From contig JAVXUO010003138.1 in assembly GCA_033065855.1 (NCBI GenBank), forward strand, positions 372,001 through 436,000: a DNA stretch of 64,000 bases, written 5' to 3'. Position 1 is the stretch's first letter. Each line of letters starts with the position of its first letter. Shown piece after piece: positions 21,514-33,400 of this stretch. This DNA comes from Escallonia rubra (taxonomy: Eukaryota > Streptophyta > Magnoliopsida > Escalloniales > Escalloniaceae). Below the pieces are notes generated by a model. The model did not search any database. It was not told the DNA's origin and saw nothing but the letters and a program-made list of their open reading frames with translations. A program made the translations under genes and the position numbers.

Positions 21514-24500
21514 ATGAGCTGGACAGTTGCTGATGCTCTAGACTCCAAAGGATGCCCTGCTAACAGGATCAAAACTGGTGGTTGGGTGCCTGCTGCACTT
21601 ATTTTAGGTTTGTTTGCCTCATTGTTCTAATAATATAAACCGCACATTAGAGCTAGTTTTTTACATCTAAGCCAAAATCATTGTTTGAGGCCGCAAATGC
21701 TCTATTTTGTGGAAGTGTCTAGACTATACCACTTCGTGTATTGAGCATCCTTAGTAAAACTTCTCTCCATCCCTTTAAAAGAGACATGTTTTTCCTTCGT
21801 TTTGCCCAGGAAATGAACGCAAACTTTACAATGGACGACAAAACTTCCATTGTGTCCAATATTCTTCCTTAATTACATCCACTCACAATGGAAAAACTAT
21901 GCTCCAAAACTTAGTCGAGGGTGGAAGTAGAAGTAAAAACTGTTCAAATAGTCGTGGACTTACATATAATGTCCTTTATAAGTGGGTGGAAGCAGAAATT
22001 TTGTTCTTGTTATTGTGAATTATGATGATATATATGAACCCCGCCAATATTCTTTGTGATCATACTTGCGTTAAACAACCACAATCTAACTATCTCGTAC
22101 TTCTGGCTTACCATCTCAAATTGAAGCTATAATCATGTTTCTTAGTTAGAGTTTGCAAAATGAGCAGATGTGGCAATGATTTCCGCAGTTCCCTTTCTTA
22201 GGCTTTCTCTGTGAAACTTTTCATCCTTGCAACTAAATTAAGCCTTTTACTCTTGTTTGTAATATTGAGCAAAAATCTTTGACAGGGATTGAAATATGTG
22301 AGAGGCTTTCAACAATGGGAATAGCAGTAAACCTTGTGACATACTTGGGAGGAACAATGCATCTACCTAGTGCAGCCTCAGCGAATATTGTAACAGATTT
22401 TATGGGCACATCTTTTCTGTTGTGTTTGCTTGGAGGGTTTTTGGCAGATTCTTTCCTAGGCAGATACAGAACAATTGCAATCTTCACTCTGATTCAAATA
22501 CTGGTGAGCATTTAAAAAACCCTTCCACTTATACTGTAACACCAATGAATTCAAAGGACAATGAAAACTCCATTCAGTCCTTACCACATAAGTCCTTCCT
22601 TTAATGGCATGCCCCCTAGAAGAGACCATCTTCATTAAACACCACAGAGGGAGTGGGGAATCTTTGTAAAGAGGTAACAGAAGTATAAGATTGTCTGCAT
22701 ATTTGTTGCCTTGAACAATATGATCTCTTTTAAGATACTGATCGAGGGATCTTTCTTACAGAAGAAGTGATTTCAAATTCCTTCCACAACAAATATCAAA
22801 ATTTTCAATGCATATTTGAGTTGAGTTCTCTTCTTACGGATAGTTACTTTTATGCGATGATGGAAATTCAGGGAACTGCAATGCTAGCAATATCAACTAA
22901 ACTGCCACAGTTGCGCCCGCCTCCATGTCACACTGGTGTCATCAACAACTGCAAACAGGCCAATGGATTCCAAATGGGGATCTTGTACATGGCCTTATAT
23001 CTAATTGCATTGGGGACTGGTGGCCTTAAATCGAGTGTTTCAGGATTTGGAACAGACCAATTTGATGAAAAACACGAAAAGGAAAAGGCACAGATGGCGT
23101 TTTTCTTCAACCGGTTTGTGTTTTTCATTAGTATGGGAACCCTGACGGCAGTTACAGTGCTTGTTTACATACAAGATGAAGCAAACCGAAGCTTGGCCTA
23201 CGGAATTTGTTCGGTCTCAATGTTTATAGCCTTCTTGCTGTTCTTATCTGGGACTCGAAGATATAGGTACAAGAAAAGCCTTGGTAGCCCCATTGTTTGC
23301 ATTTTCCAAGTTATTGTAGCTGCTATAAGTAAGAGGAAGATGGAGCTTCCTTATGATGTTGGCATGCTATACGAGGATTCCCCGGAGGCTTCAAGAATCC
23401 ATCATACCGATCAGTTTCAGTAAGTTGCTATTCGAACTTTCATTTTTAAATTTATAATTCCTTTCCAGGCCGGGTTGGAGGTACAGGACTCTGGCCAACT
23501 CTGGACTAAAGGCGACCCTCTCAATTATTTAGTTCTGTATGTACTCGAGCGTCTTTTTGGTAGTTTTTTGCTGGAGCTCAATGACTTCATGCTTTTGAAA
23601 TAGGTGCTTGGACAAGGCTGCAATTGTTGTGGAAGGAGATTTTGGGAGCAATGGTTCTTCTTCTCCAAATCCTTGGAAGCTTTGTTCAGTGACAAGGGTG
23701 GAGGAAGTCAAAATGATGGGCAGACTACTACCAGTTTGGGCCACAACCATCATTTTCTGGACTACATATGCACAGATGATCACATTTTCAGTTCAACAAG
23801 CATCCACCATGGAAAGATCTGTAGGAAACTTTCAAATCCCAGCAGGGTCACTCACAGTCTTTTTTGTGACAGCCATATTGATTACTTTGGCAGTTTATGA
23901 CCGTTTGGTCATGCCACTTTGGAAGAAATGGAAAGGACAGCCAGGTACAGTATATGAAATAACAAGAACAATAAATCGAAAACAGGGTCTTAAAATCGAT
24001 ATTACTACCTCCGTCCCAAAATTTGAGTGCCCTTTGACTTCTCAACCCTTTCACATGAGTTATATGGAATGCATAACGTTAGCCTTTCGAGTATTCTAAC
24101 TTTCATTTGACTCGTCATGTAATCCTCCGTCCCCATAAAGATACCTCCTTTCCTTTTTCTGCATGAGCCTATAAAAGTGACTACTTCCTAACAAGAAGTC
24201 ACAGATGACACTTTGTCCATGTTAATTGGTAATGGCCTTCAAACCTCAAAAGGTTCAGGAAATTCATAGAAAAGGAAAACACGTTCCTTTACTCTTAAAA
24301 TGGTTCTTTTTGAAGGACATATCACGCAGTACATATAGACTTACTAACTAAAATTTAGGTACTCATATTCTGAAATGAAGGGGGTACAAGACGGAATCTA
24401 ATGATTTATTTCTCTACAATAGGTTTCACTGATTTGCAGAGGATTGCCATAGGCCTCATCCTCTCAACAGCAGGAATGGCAGCTGCTACCCTAGCCGAGA

Positions 24501-24961
24501 TGAAAAGATTGTCAATTGCAAAAGCCGTGGGCGGCAACACCACAACTCTGCCCATAAGTGTTTTCCTTTTGATCCCACAATTCTTTCTGGTGGGTGCTGG
24601 GGAAGCCTTCATATACACCGGCCAGCTCGATTTTTTCATTACAAAATCACCAAAAGGAATGAAAACTATGAGCACTGGCCTATTCCTCAGTACCATATCA
24701 CTTGGTTTCTTCATGAGTAGCTTCTTAGTCTCAGTTGTGAAGAAAATAACACAAAGCAGAAACGGGCAAGGATGGCTCGCTGACAATATAAACTACGGGA
24801 GGCTCGATTACTTCTATGGACTTCTCGCCATATTGGGCCTTATAAACTTTGTGGTATACTCTTTTTGTGCAGTTTGGTGCAGGCCACAGAAGGCTAAACC
24901 TGCACTGGAAATGGAGAGTGTAGTTAAGGTTAAGGAGTCCTCTGCTGAGGAGAGGTGCTAG
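21514..24961 (+). CDS. NPF (NRT1/PTR family) proton-coupled transporter, copy 1
   Basis: Join 21514-21607, 22286-22503, 22872-23419, 23604-23944, 24423-24961: 1740 nt, 579 aa. An MFS carrier of the POT/NPF family with about 12 membrane spans, expected in the plasma membrane or tonoplast, moving nitrate or another small substrate with protons. Seen: the ExxER proton-coupling motif EICER (residues 34-38), NLVTYLGGTMHL, FLADSFLGRYRTIAIF (Thr94 aligns with the phosphorylated Thr101 of Arabidopsis NRT1.1/NPF6.3), SVSGFGTDQFDE, a hydrophilic central loop, and FIYTGQLDFF. The residue aligned with nitrate-binding His356 of NPF6.3 is Tyr342 (TAT, 23767-23769). All introns are GT-AG and match the exon phases of copy 2. 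A Stowaway-like MITE sits in intron 4. The subfamily looks NPF6-like, but substrate cannot be inferred. It appears intact. Confidence 0.94.
24008..24384. mobile_element. Stowaway-like MITE in intron 4 of NPF copy 1
   Basis: The left end is TA|CCTCCGTCCCAAAATTTGAG. The right end, read in reverse complement, is TA|CCCCCTTCATTTCAGAATATGAG. TA dinucleotides flank both ends (24006-24007, 24385-24386). It is non-coding and occupies most of the 478-bp intron. Confidence 0.55.
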
Positions 24962-26283
24962 TAGCTTTGTTAGGATGCCAAAGCCCTTTATGTGCTTTCT
25001 TTTGTTTCTAATGTACAGTAAGAAATGGTCTGCGGTTGTTCCGTCCCCTTCTTCCCGGTATTATCATTAATACATCGTTGATTGAGTCTGTGTACATCTG
25101 GCTTAGATTGGCTTGGTTCTGATCAGTCTGCTTGTAACTTCTAATCCTCTTAAAGAATGTGGCTATCCACTTGCTGCAAGCTATCACCCTTCTTAGTTCT
25201 TAAACACACACTCAAAATCGCTGGTTGGTAGTTTAGGTGTGCAGACCAGTTCTCTGCTTTTAGTTTGTTAGGCTAATATAAGCTGTGGTTGGTTGTCTCT
25301 GCACTGCCATCCTCCTCAATATAGTATAAGTGGTGTATCTGACCCTTCCAAGAGACCTTGTAGTGACACAGAGACTCGTGCACTGGTCCTCGCTACCACA
25401 GTGACTTGGGTGTGATCTAATCCTCTTATAGCTGTTAAGCATCTTAGCTAAGGATGTTGTCTAATCAATGAAAGTCTGATCTTCTCATAATCAAGTATGC
25501 ATGGCAGTATTCCGAAAGTCATACAAAGGATGTCAATTGATGGCTTTCAGTTGCCACTAGAATCTGATTTATCCTTTAAAAGCTCGTCTTTTTCTTTTCT
25601 GTTTATGCCTGTGATTGTAGCTCTTCACTCTCAAAGATTAAATATAATTCCAGAAAGAAGGGAGATGCAGTGAACTGGCCTACCAGATGCTAGCAATCAG
25701 TTCTGTCCTCTTATTTCGAATCTAAATGTTTTCAAACAATCTATGATGCCTCAACACGAGACCATTGTCGAATACTGCCCCAAAGAGCAGACATCTATGT
25801 CAATCATGGGACTGTATTTAGGAAAGGTATTGGTAGCTTGTCTCAAGTCCTCTTCATCTTCATCTTTCGGTTGATTCTGTTTCTGAAAGCTTAGGGGATG
25901 AGAACAAATTCTGTGGCTTGGGACGACCACTTTTTGAGACTCTGTGACAGGCACACTTGGGGTTGAGAGCAGTTGTGGTGGACCTTCTGGTTCTGGTGGA
26001 CGATGTTTCTTTCAAACGTTTTAAGATTCTCCCCATTGTGTTGGTACAGACCTCAAAAACAAGTTAAACGAGGGCCAGTGGTAGCTAAAACCTGAGTCCA
26101 ACATGCCACACTTCCTAGCTACATCTTCAGATTGAAATTTTAGCTGTTGATATCAGTGTTGCAGATTTTGTTTTTCTTTACCTTGTTTTGATGGCTACAT
26201 ATTACAGACTATAATGTAGGTAAATAAGGCAATATAGAGAAAACTGAACGAACAAATTGAGTCGAATGCTGAGCACTCTTTCC

Positions 26284-26410
26284 TTAAGACAATATTTGCT
26301 CCCTTATAACCTGTTTAGGGTAGTAGCAAATCTGCCTCCCAAGATAAAACAGGCAAATTATTTAAGACAATATTTGCTGCCTTATAATCTACTTAGGATA
26401 GTAGTAAATT
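26284..26410 (+). repeat. Direct repeat, two units 78 bp apart
   Basis: TTAAGACAATATTTGCT begins at 26284 and 26362, followed in both by CCTTATAA and TAGGGTAGTAG or TAGGATAGTAG. The roughly 47-bp units differ at a few positions. Confidence 0.8.
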
Positions 26411-26549
26411 TGTATAAACATGCGAAACTCTATTGCAATCAACAGACAAAAATTGTGTGGGAGAGAGAGCAAGAGAGAAATTTGAAGTGAGTAATGAGTC
26501 TTCCTGTCAGCCCTATTTATGGAGCACCAACAGGTGCAGCTAACTGTGA

Positions 26550-26659
26550 CAGTTAAATAACTATATATGTGTCATTTAATAGTCACAATTTGACACACAG
26601 CGAACAGTTAAATAACTCTGTAGGTGTCATTTAACAATCACAATCTGACATACAGTGAA
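26550..26659 (+). repeat. Head-to-tail 55-bp tandem repeat (two copies)
   Basis: CAGTTAAATAACT starts at 26550 and 26605. Both 55-base units end in ACAGCGAA or ACAGTGAA and contain GTGTCATTTAA, CACAAT and TGACA. They abut exactly. Confidence 0.85.
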
Positions 26660-27183
26660 TACGTGCAACTTTTGAACTAAAGACACCATGAACAAGTGAA
26701 TTTTGAATTTAAATAAATTAGAAATCTATTAATATCGCCAACAGTCACATTGTTTCAGTCCAAAAAACACATCTATTCTAATTCACATGCTGAATATGTT
26801 GCAAAAAGTTAAGGCTGGGCTCAGGGCTCCAAACGATGATGCGCACGTGCACCTTTACGCTGCCATGTGCGCATACGGTGCACCGCACATGCGTGAGTGT
26901 AGGCCATGCATACCATGTGTTTCTATATTAATATAGTGTATCACATAGCCACTTAAATACCTTTAATCTTTCCATTTCCCAAGCAATGTGAAAAGTGGGA
27001 CCCACATTATGACATTTTTCCAACCTTATTAAATGTCAATCTAGTTTATATATCTCTAACCAATCAATCAAATTGATTGATTCTTTTTGGACATTAAACC
27101 TTGTAGAACAAAGTTCGGGTCCAATTATGGAAAATTCCCAACATGTAAAAGGTGGAGGGACTTGAGACATTTCATGTAAATGC

Positions 27184-29447
27184 AAGTTCGGAAAAAAAAA
27201 ATTGATATCATCAACCTTCCAGTGGTCATCTAAGGAACCTTTTGCACCATTACTGTGCGGACTTAGGACAACATATCAATCATGCAAAATCTTCCCTTAT
27301 TCTTAGCCCAAATGCTACCTCGGCTAACGGAGCAACTCTAATGGACTGGTTGGGAATAAATAGGGCTCAGACATTTGGGACATATTTGGGCACCACCCTT
27401 GATATCATCACAAACAAAAAAGTATTCTTCCGAGAGTTTATTGATAAAATCCAAACTCGATGCGCAGGTTGGAAGGGCTGCCTGCTAAATAAAGCTGGAC
27501 GTGCGACACTTATCTCCTCTGTACTGTCTTCCCTGCTTTCTTATCATATGCAAGTATGCATCTTTCCGATTTATGTCACTAAGAAAGTTAATTCGATTCT
27601 TGAAAGATTCATTTGGTCAGGAGCTGAACTACATAAATGAATACACTGGATAAACTGGCACGCTCTATGTGCTCCTAAGAGTCAAGGTGGTCTTGGCTTT
27701 AGAGATACACGCCTTTGTAACAAAGCCTTACTAGCCAAAACTAGCTGAAGATTATGGATGAATCCTTATTCTTTAATAGCCACTCATCTTTTTGGCAAAT
27801 ATTGCCTTTCTTCCAACTTCCTTACTAGCCCTGATCAGGGTAATTTTTTTTGGGGATGGCGCAATATTCTTGCAGGACGGAAAATCCTAGCTGACGGTCT
27901 TCGATGGCAAATAGGCACGGGGTCCCAGATTTTGATATGGCACGATGATTGGATCCCTCATCTTAATTTCAAACCCAGCATATCCGATACACGATTCCAT
28001 CAGCCACCGACTTTTGCCAGTGATCTCATATCAAATGGAAAATGGAATAAGCAGGTCTTAAATCAGTGTTTTCACCGCTCCATCATTCAGAAAATTACTG
28101 CTATCCATCTGTCACCTCATCATATTCAAGACCAATGGGTTTGGAAACACACACCCTCGGGTATTTTCACAGTACACTCAGCGTATGATGCACTCTATCA
28201 GTCCTTATCAGCCCAACAATGTCAGAATCGTTGGGGAAGTAATATTATTGGAAATAACAAGTTATGGTCAATCCTTTGGTCTTTGCCAATCCCACAAAAA
28301 ATCAAATTTCTTTTATGGCAGCTTATGTGGGATCGACTTCCTCTTCAATCTAATCTCTTTCGCTTCAACATCACCCCTACCTCTGCATGTCCGCTTTGCC
28401 ACTCTGACCAGAAATCTGCGGAACACCTCTTCATATGATGTCCTTTGGTGAGACCTATATGGTTCGGAGGACTGGCGGGGCTCCGAACAGAGAACATTAT
28501 TAGGCCGTTCCGAGAATGGCTTATTGCTTGGCTCACCACAAACAAAAATAAAAGCAAGTTTAGACATCAAACCACTTCTATTATCTCTACTATTTGGTGC
28601 ATTTGGTTACAAAGAAACCAATGCATTTTTCACCTTAGTGATTTTAAACCTCAAACCGTTATCAGCGATATCTTAGCTTTGCAAAGCAAAATCTTAAAAA
28701 TCCATTCCCTTCAGCCCAACAATAAAATCTTATCCACCCTCCATCATACTTTACCTTCCCCTCACCTTTTCCACCATAACTCCTCCTTATGCGCATGTAG
28801 TACCTTACAACCTTTATCTTTGTTTTTGTCCATTCTTTTCGATAAAGGCCGGCATAAAATAGGGATCGGGATATCTTGCAATAATCACCAAGGCATGCGA
28901 TGTGCATCAGCAGCCCTCTCTTCTAAGGCTTCTGATTGGCTCTCGGCTCAAGCCAAGGGTCTCCTTGTTGCAACTACATGGGCCACACAACATCATTTTT
29001 TCTCATATTATTCTCATGACTGACTCTAAATTTCTCTTGTCTCAGCTAACAAATACTGAAGATGTTCCGAATACAGTGGCCCCTATAATGTATGACGTTT
29101 GCCAGATAATCGCCGGTATGCATCAGTACAGTGTGCGACAGGCTAGACGGTTGCAGCTCAAGGAGGCGAGATCACTAGCAGCTTTTGCTTGTCATGCCCG
29201 CATAGCCGTTCATCAGAATTGGGTTTCTGAATTTTGCTGTATTTGATCTCATTCTCCTTACTTTTGATTTTGTAGTGTTGTATGCCGTATAGGCCTTTTA
29301 GACTTGTTTATCTCTACTTTAGTTGTTAACATGACAGTTATAGTCATGACTTATTACGTATAGCCGTAAGGGCTAGTCTGTAAAACTTTATTTATCTTTA
29401 AATGCAATTCTCTTTTCTACCACAAAAAAAAAAAAAGTTCGGAAAAA
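27184..29447 (+). mobile_element. 5'-truncated L1-type LINE with 13-bp target-site duplication
   Basis: AAGTTCGGAAAAA flanks the body at 27184-27196 and 29435-29447, and the 3' end is an A-run at 29424-29436. Frames in order read the RT end (27242-27640: YLGTTLDIITNKK, CAGWKGCLLNKAG), GGLGFRD, then zf-RVT (27758-28438: LADGLRWQIGTGSQILIWHD, FLLWQLMWDRLPLQSNL, ACPLCHSDQKSAEHLF). An RNase H-like domain follows (28850-29240: KIGIGISCNNHQG, LMTDSKFLLSQL). At least four stops or frameshifts break it. It lacks the endonuclease and most of the RT, so it cannot move itself. It lies between the duplicated NPF genes. Confidence 0.93.
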
Positions 29448-30468
29448 GAAAGAGACCAAAAGAGAACATGGGCATGAAGAAGAAATGGGAGCATTGGTAA
29501 ATCACTGTATTTGGCTATATGATACAAGGTACAACTCTAGGTCTTACAGGTTTGGCAAAAATATCTTATCAACAAATCTGGATTGACTCATATCTCAGGT
29601 GAGTAACTTGAACAGGTGGATATATAAAGGAAAATATTTCGTTTCTAACCCGGTTGGAGGAATCTTCCTATTACCCTCTATATAGCGACAATCAATTGTC
29701 TCTAAATATTTTTAGTGACATTTATTTAATGACACTAAATTAGTGCCGTTAATAATTGTCGCTGAAAGTGTTAGAATAAAAGTCACTATGAACATTTAGC
29801 GACTATTAATTGTCACTATATACGAGGTTGGAAGAAGATTCGTACAATTTGGGTAGGAGTCAAATTTTGTTCATATATAAATATATCCATTGACCTTTTC
29901 AAGTTCTCTTAGACATCTTTGTAAGTTACCACATCAACCATCTTCCTTAATTCGTGGTACATATCTATTTAAACTAGAAGGATTGCAAGATTCAGTGACA
30001 CAATGAGATATGCGTACTAAAATCCAATACAACACGTACGAAGATTTTTTTAATACGAGAGTGTTCACTGACGTGACATGGGCGGAACAAATCACGACGG
30101 ATCAATTTTATTAGTGCCGTTCTAGTCGTGACCGCTCAAACGGTTTTAGTGGGTCTCTTGCAAGGCCCAAGTATCAGTCACAGCAGGAACATATACTTTG
30201 GACCCGCAAATTGCAGACTTTAGTAGTATACTATTCGGTTGCATCCAAACTTTATACGATTTTCACCAGCATATTACAAAGCACATTTATTCCTTTAATA
30301 GCCTACGTCCATGGACCATTAGATAACTATGACTGGTGTCTTCCACTTTTGAGGGAAAAAGGGATTGAAAGCCAATGATATACATGAAAAGATAGCAGGA
30401 AGCAACAAAAACAGCTTTTAGTGTTACTTGCTGATTATGACCATCTAGATTTTGGGCATCTTTAGCAT
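29448..30468. other. Upstream region of NPF copy 2
   Basis: No gene is seen. It contains the inverted-repeat element described separately (29630-29885). The promoter of NPF copy 2 should lie within the last few hundred bases, but no diagnostic motif stands out. Confidence 0.5.
29630..29885. mobile_element. Inverted-repeat (foldback-like) MITE, copy 1
   Basis: The left arm (CCTCTATATAGCGACAATCA, TCTCTAAAT) and the reverse of the right arm (CCTCGTATATAGTGACAATT, GTCGCTAAAT) match over roughly 80 bases. GTCGCTGAAAGTGTTAGAAT marks the middle. The same element is present in reverse orientation at about 62850-63105. It has no coding capacity; the superfamily is uncertain (Mutator- or foldback-like). 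Confidence 0.65.
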
Positions 30469-33400
30469 ATGGAAGAAACCTTCATTTCTGATGAAGTAGA
30501 CTACAAGGGTGTTGCTGCTCATAGGTCCTCCACTGGTGGTTGGGTTTCTGCTGCCTTAATCCTAAGTAAATTCTCCCCTTTCCATGATTACTGTTTATGC
30601 ATCTGTAGTCTGTACATTTTGGTTTCATCGAAAATGGATTTCTCCTATGAAGGACAGTGATCAGAAGAAGTTATTCTCTATGTTATATAGGACGTGAGGC
30701 TAAGTTCATAATGGTTTCATAAGTAGGGATATTGTCAGTGCATCTTTGTCAGTGTAAAACTAAGAGGGATATCTAGATTCAGTTAACTTGGGCTCAAGCG
30801 GCTTTAAATTGAATTTCCCTAGATATGTACATACTTTTTGTCGACATCAATTTTGTATTTCTGCGTAGCAAGGATTCATTAATTTCGAAAGTTCTGTCTA
30901 AAATTTTAATCCTCATTACTATATGTGTAACAATGTGGAGATAATTATTCACATAATACTAGATGAATATTACCAGCTTCTCATATTCAAGCATCCCATG
31001 GGAATCACTTGGCTTGTTGTACGCTTTGGCCGTCGAATATACGGACATTATATCAGAAATTTGTTAGTGTTAGACTGTTAGTCCATGGCTGCAGTAAAAT
31101 AACCATGCATGTCTTTATTCTGGGCAAGAAAAATGAATGGTTCTGTTTTGTCAGCACTAAAATCTTTTTGCAATCAAATTTCTATTTGCTAAGCATATCA
31201 GTTTTTGCAATATAGTACGCTCTCTAGATGACAAGGTTTTTCCATATGCTGTGTAGGGTCTTCGACTAGAAATTTCTTGTAATCGCTAGGTTCTCATAGC
31301 GGTACGCTTGTATGTTAATTTAGTGCCAATTTTTGTAGGCATTGAACTATGTGAGAGACTCTCGACAATGGGAATTGCAGTGAACCTTGTTACATATTTG
31401 GATGGCACAATGCACCTCTCTAGTGCAACTTCTTCGACGATTGTATTCAATTGGGGCGGCACATCGTTCCTTCTAAGCTTGTTAGGAGGCATTCTTGCGG
31501 ACTCTTTCTTAGGCAGATATTGGACAATAGCCATTTTTGCCACCATTCATGCAATTGTAAGTGATTTATAGTTATGTCTATAAACTTTGCCCATTCTTTA
31601 CTTTCAACTAGCTGATCATGCCAAGAATACACTGCATATGTAAGTTGCGTTGAAATTTGACTACATTGAAATTGCTTGTATAGTGTTTAGCTTTTTACAA
31701 CCATACCCAAAGTGTAATAGATCCTCTGTCCCTTAGAAAAAGGCCTTGCTTTATAAGACAACTTATTCAGGAACAAGTTGTCCCTTCAACAATTTACTTC
31801 TTTTTACAACAATTTACAAGTTGTCCCTTCAACATTTTAAACACTACTATTTCATAAGGTGATCGGTTTTTCTCGGACATCCCCAAAGGAAAAGTGGTCT
31901 TTCTCAGAGAGACGGATGGAGTTCATCATAAAGTTCTATTCGGAAGTATTACTGTTTATGCTACATCCAACATATTCTATGCTGCATCATTTTGAGCATT
32001 GCATTGATATGGCAGTAACTGAAATGTTGCATTAGGGAACTTGCATTTTGGCAATCTCCACAGTGCTGCCAAACTTGCAACCACCACCCTGCATCCCTTC
32101 TACACCAAGGAACTGCAAAGAAGCCAACAGTTTGCAAATGGGGGTCTTCTTCATAGCTTTGTACTCTATTGCAGTAGGACTTGGTGGGATAAAATCCAGT
32201 GTTTCTGGTTTTGGAACAGATCAGTTTGATCAGAAAGACGAGAAAGAAAAAGCTCAAATGGCATACTTCTTCAACAGATTTTACTTTTTCATAAGCGTGG
32301 GGACTCTGCTTGCGGCTACAGTCTTTGTGTACATACAAGACACAATAGGAAGAAGCTGGGGATATGGAATTTGCTCAGCCTTAATGTTTCTTGCAATCAT
32401 GGGATTTATATCAGGAACAAGACGATATAGGTACAAAAAATGTGTTGGAAGCCCCATAATACATGTTTTGCAAGTTTTAGTGGCAGCTACAAGCAAAAGG
32501 AAGCTCAAAGTTCCATCAAGCGTTCACTTGTTATATGAAAATTCTCCTCAAGAGTCAAGAATTTGTCGCACTGATCAATTTTGGTAAGTGATCAGCAATG
32601 AAACTTCTCTTCAATTTTTTTCCACTTTGTATTTTCAACTACCTAGGTTCACTATACTGTGACATGGATCCTTTTGGCTGCTTATTACATCAGCTACCCC
32701 ATTACAGTTAACAAAGTGACAAACCTTCTGCTTTCAAATAAGCCATATGAAGCTTTCCATTATACAAAGATTTAGGAGTTTGAAATTAATAGGATTCTAG
32801 TTTCTGATTTCAGAAAAGGGTCTCTTCTAAGGAAAATAGTCAGGAAGAAAATCCTCATAACATTCCTGAGTTTGATGGCACAAATTATGCAAAGCTAATG
32901 TGCTACACTGAATGACAGTTGCTTGGACAAGGCTGCAATTATTGCCACTGGTGAAGTTGGTGGAACAAGTGGATCAGGAACTGCAAATCCAAGTCCATGG
33001 AAACTGTGCTCGGTGACGAGGGTAGAAGAAGTGAAGATGATGATCAGGATAATGCCAATTTGGGCAACAACAATTATGTTTTGGACAATACACGCGCAAA
33101 TGATCACTTTTGCCGTTCAGCAAGCTGCTACCATGGAGAGATCAATTGGCAAGTTTCAAGTCCCAGCAGGATCATTCAATTTCTTCTTTACAGGATCCAT
33201 ACTGATCACTCTCGGAGTTTATGACCGTTTGGTCATGCCCCTATGGAGTAAGCATTATGGAAATCAAGGTATGGAGACATTGAAAATGTCCCAAGGTTGG
33301 GGATAATTATACCACGAGTTGCTCCCTGTCATAAACTTTGGAATACGTTAGAAAAAATTATTTGTCTTGCATAGTCTTGCAGTCTAATCTAATGGTTGTG

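Larger units (their letters stand above)
24962..27183. other. Spacer between NPF copies, left part
   Basis: The NPF copy 1 3' UTR is followed by AT-rich DNA without a recognised gene. It holds two local duplications, listed separately. The stretch at 26815-26900 is unusually rich in GCGCA/TGCAC words, with no function I can assign. Confidence 0.5.

Noticed and set aside
27242..28438. Frames of 132 and 226 codons as independent genes
   Set aside because: They are consecutive pieces of one LINE polyprotein bounded by a target-site duplication.
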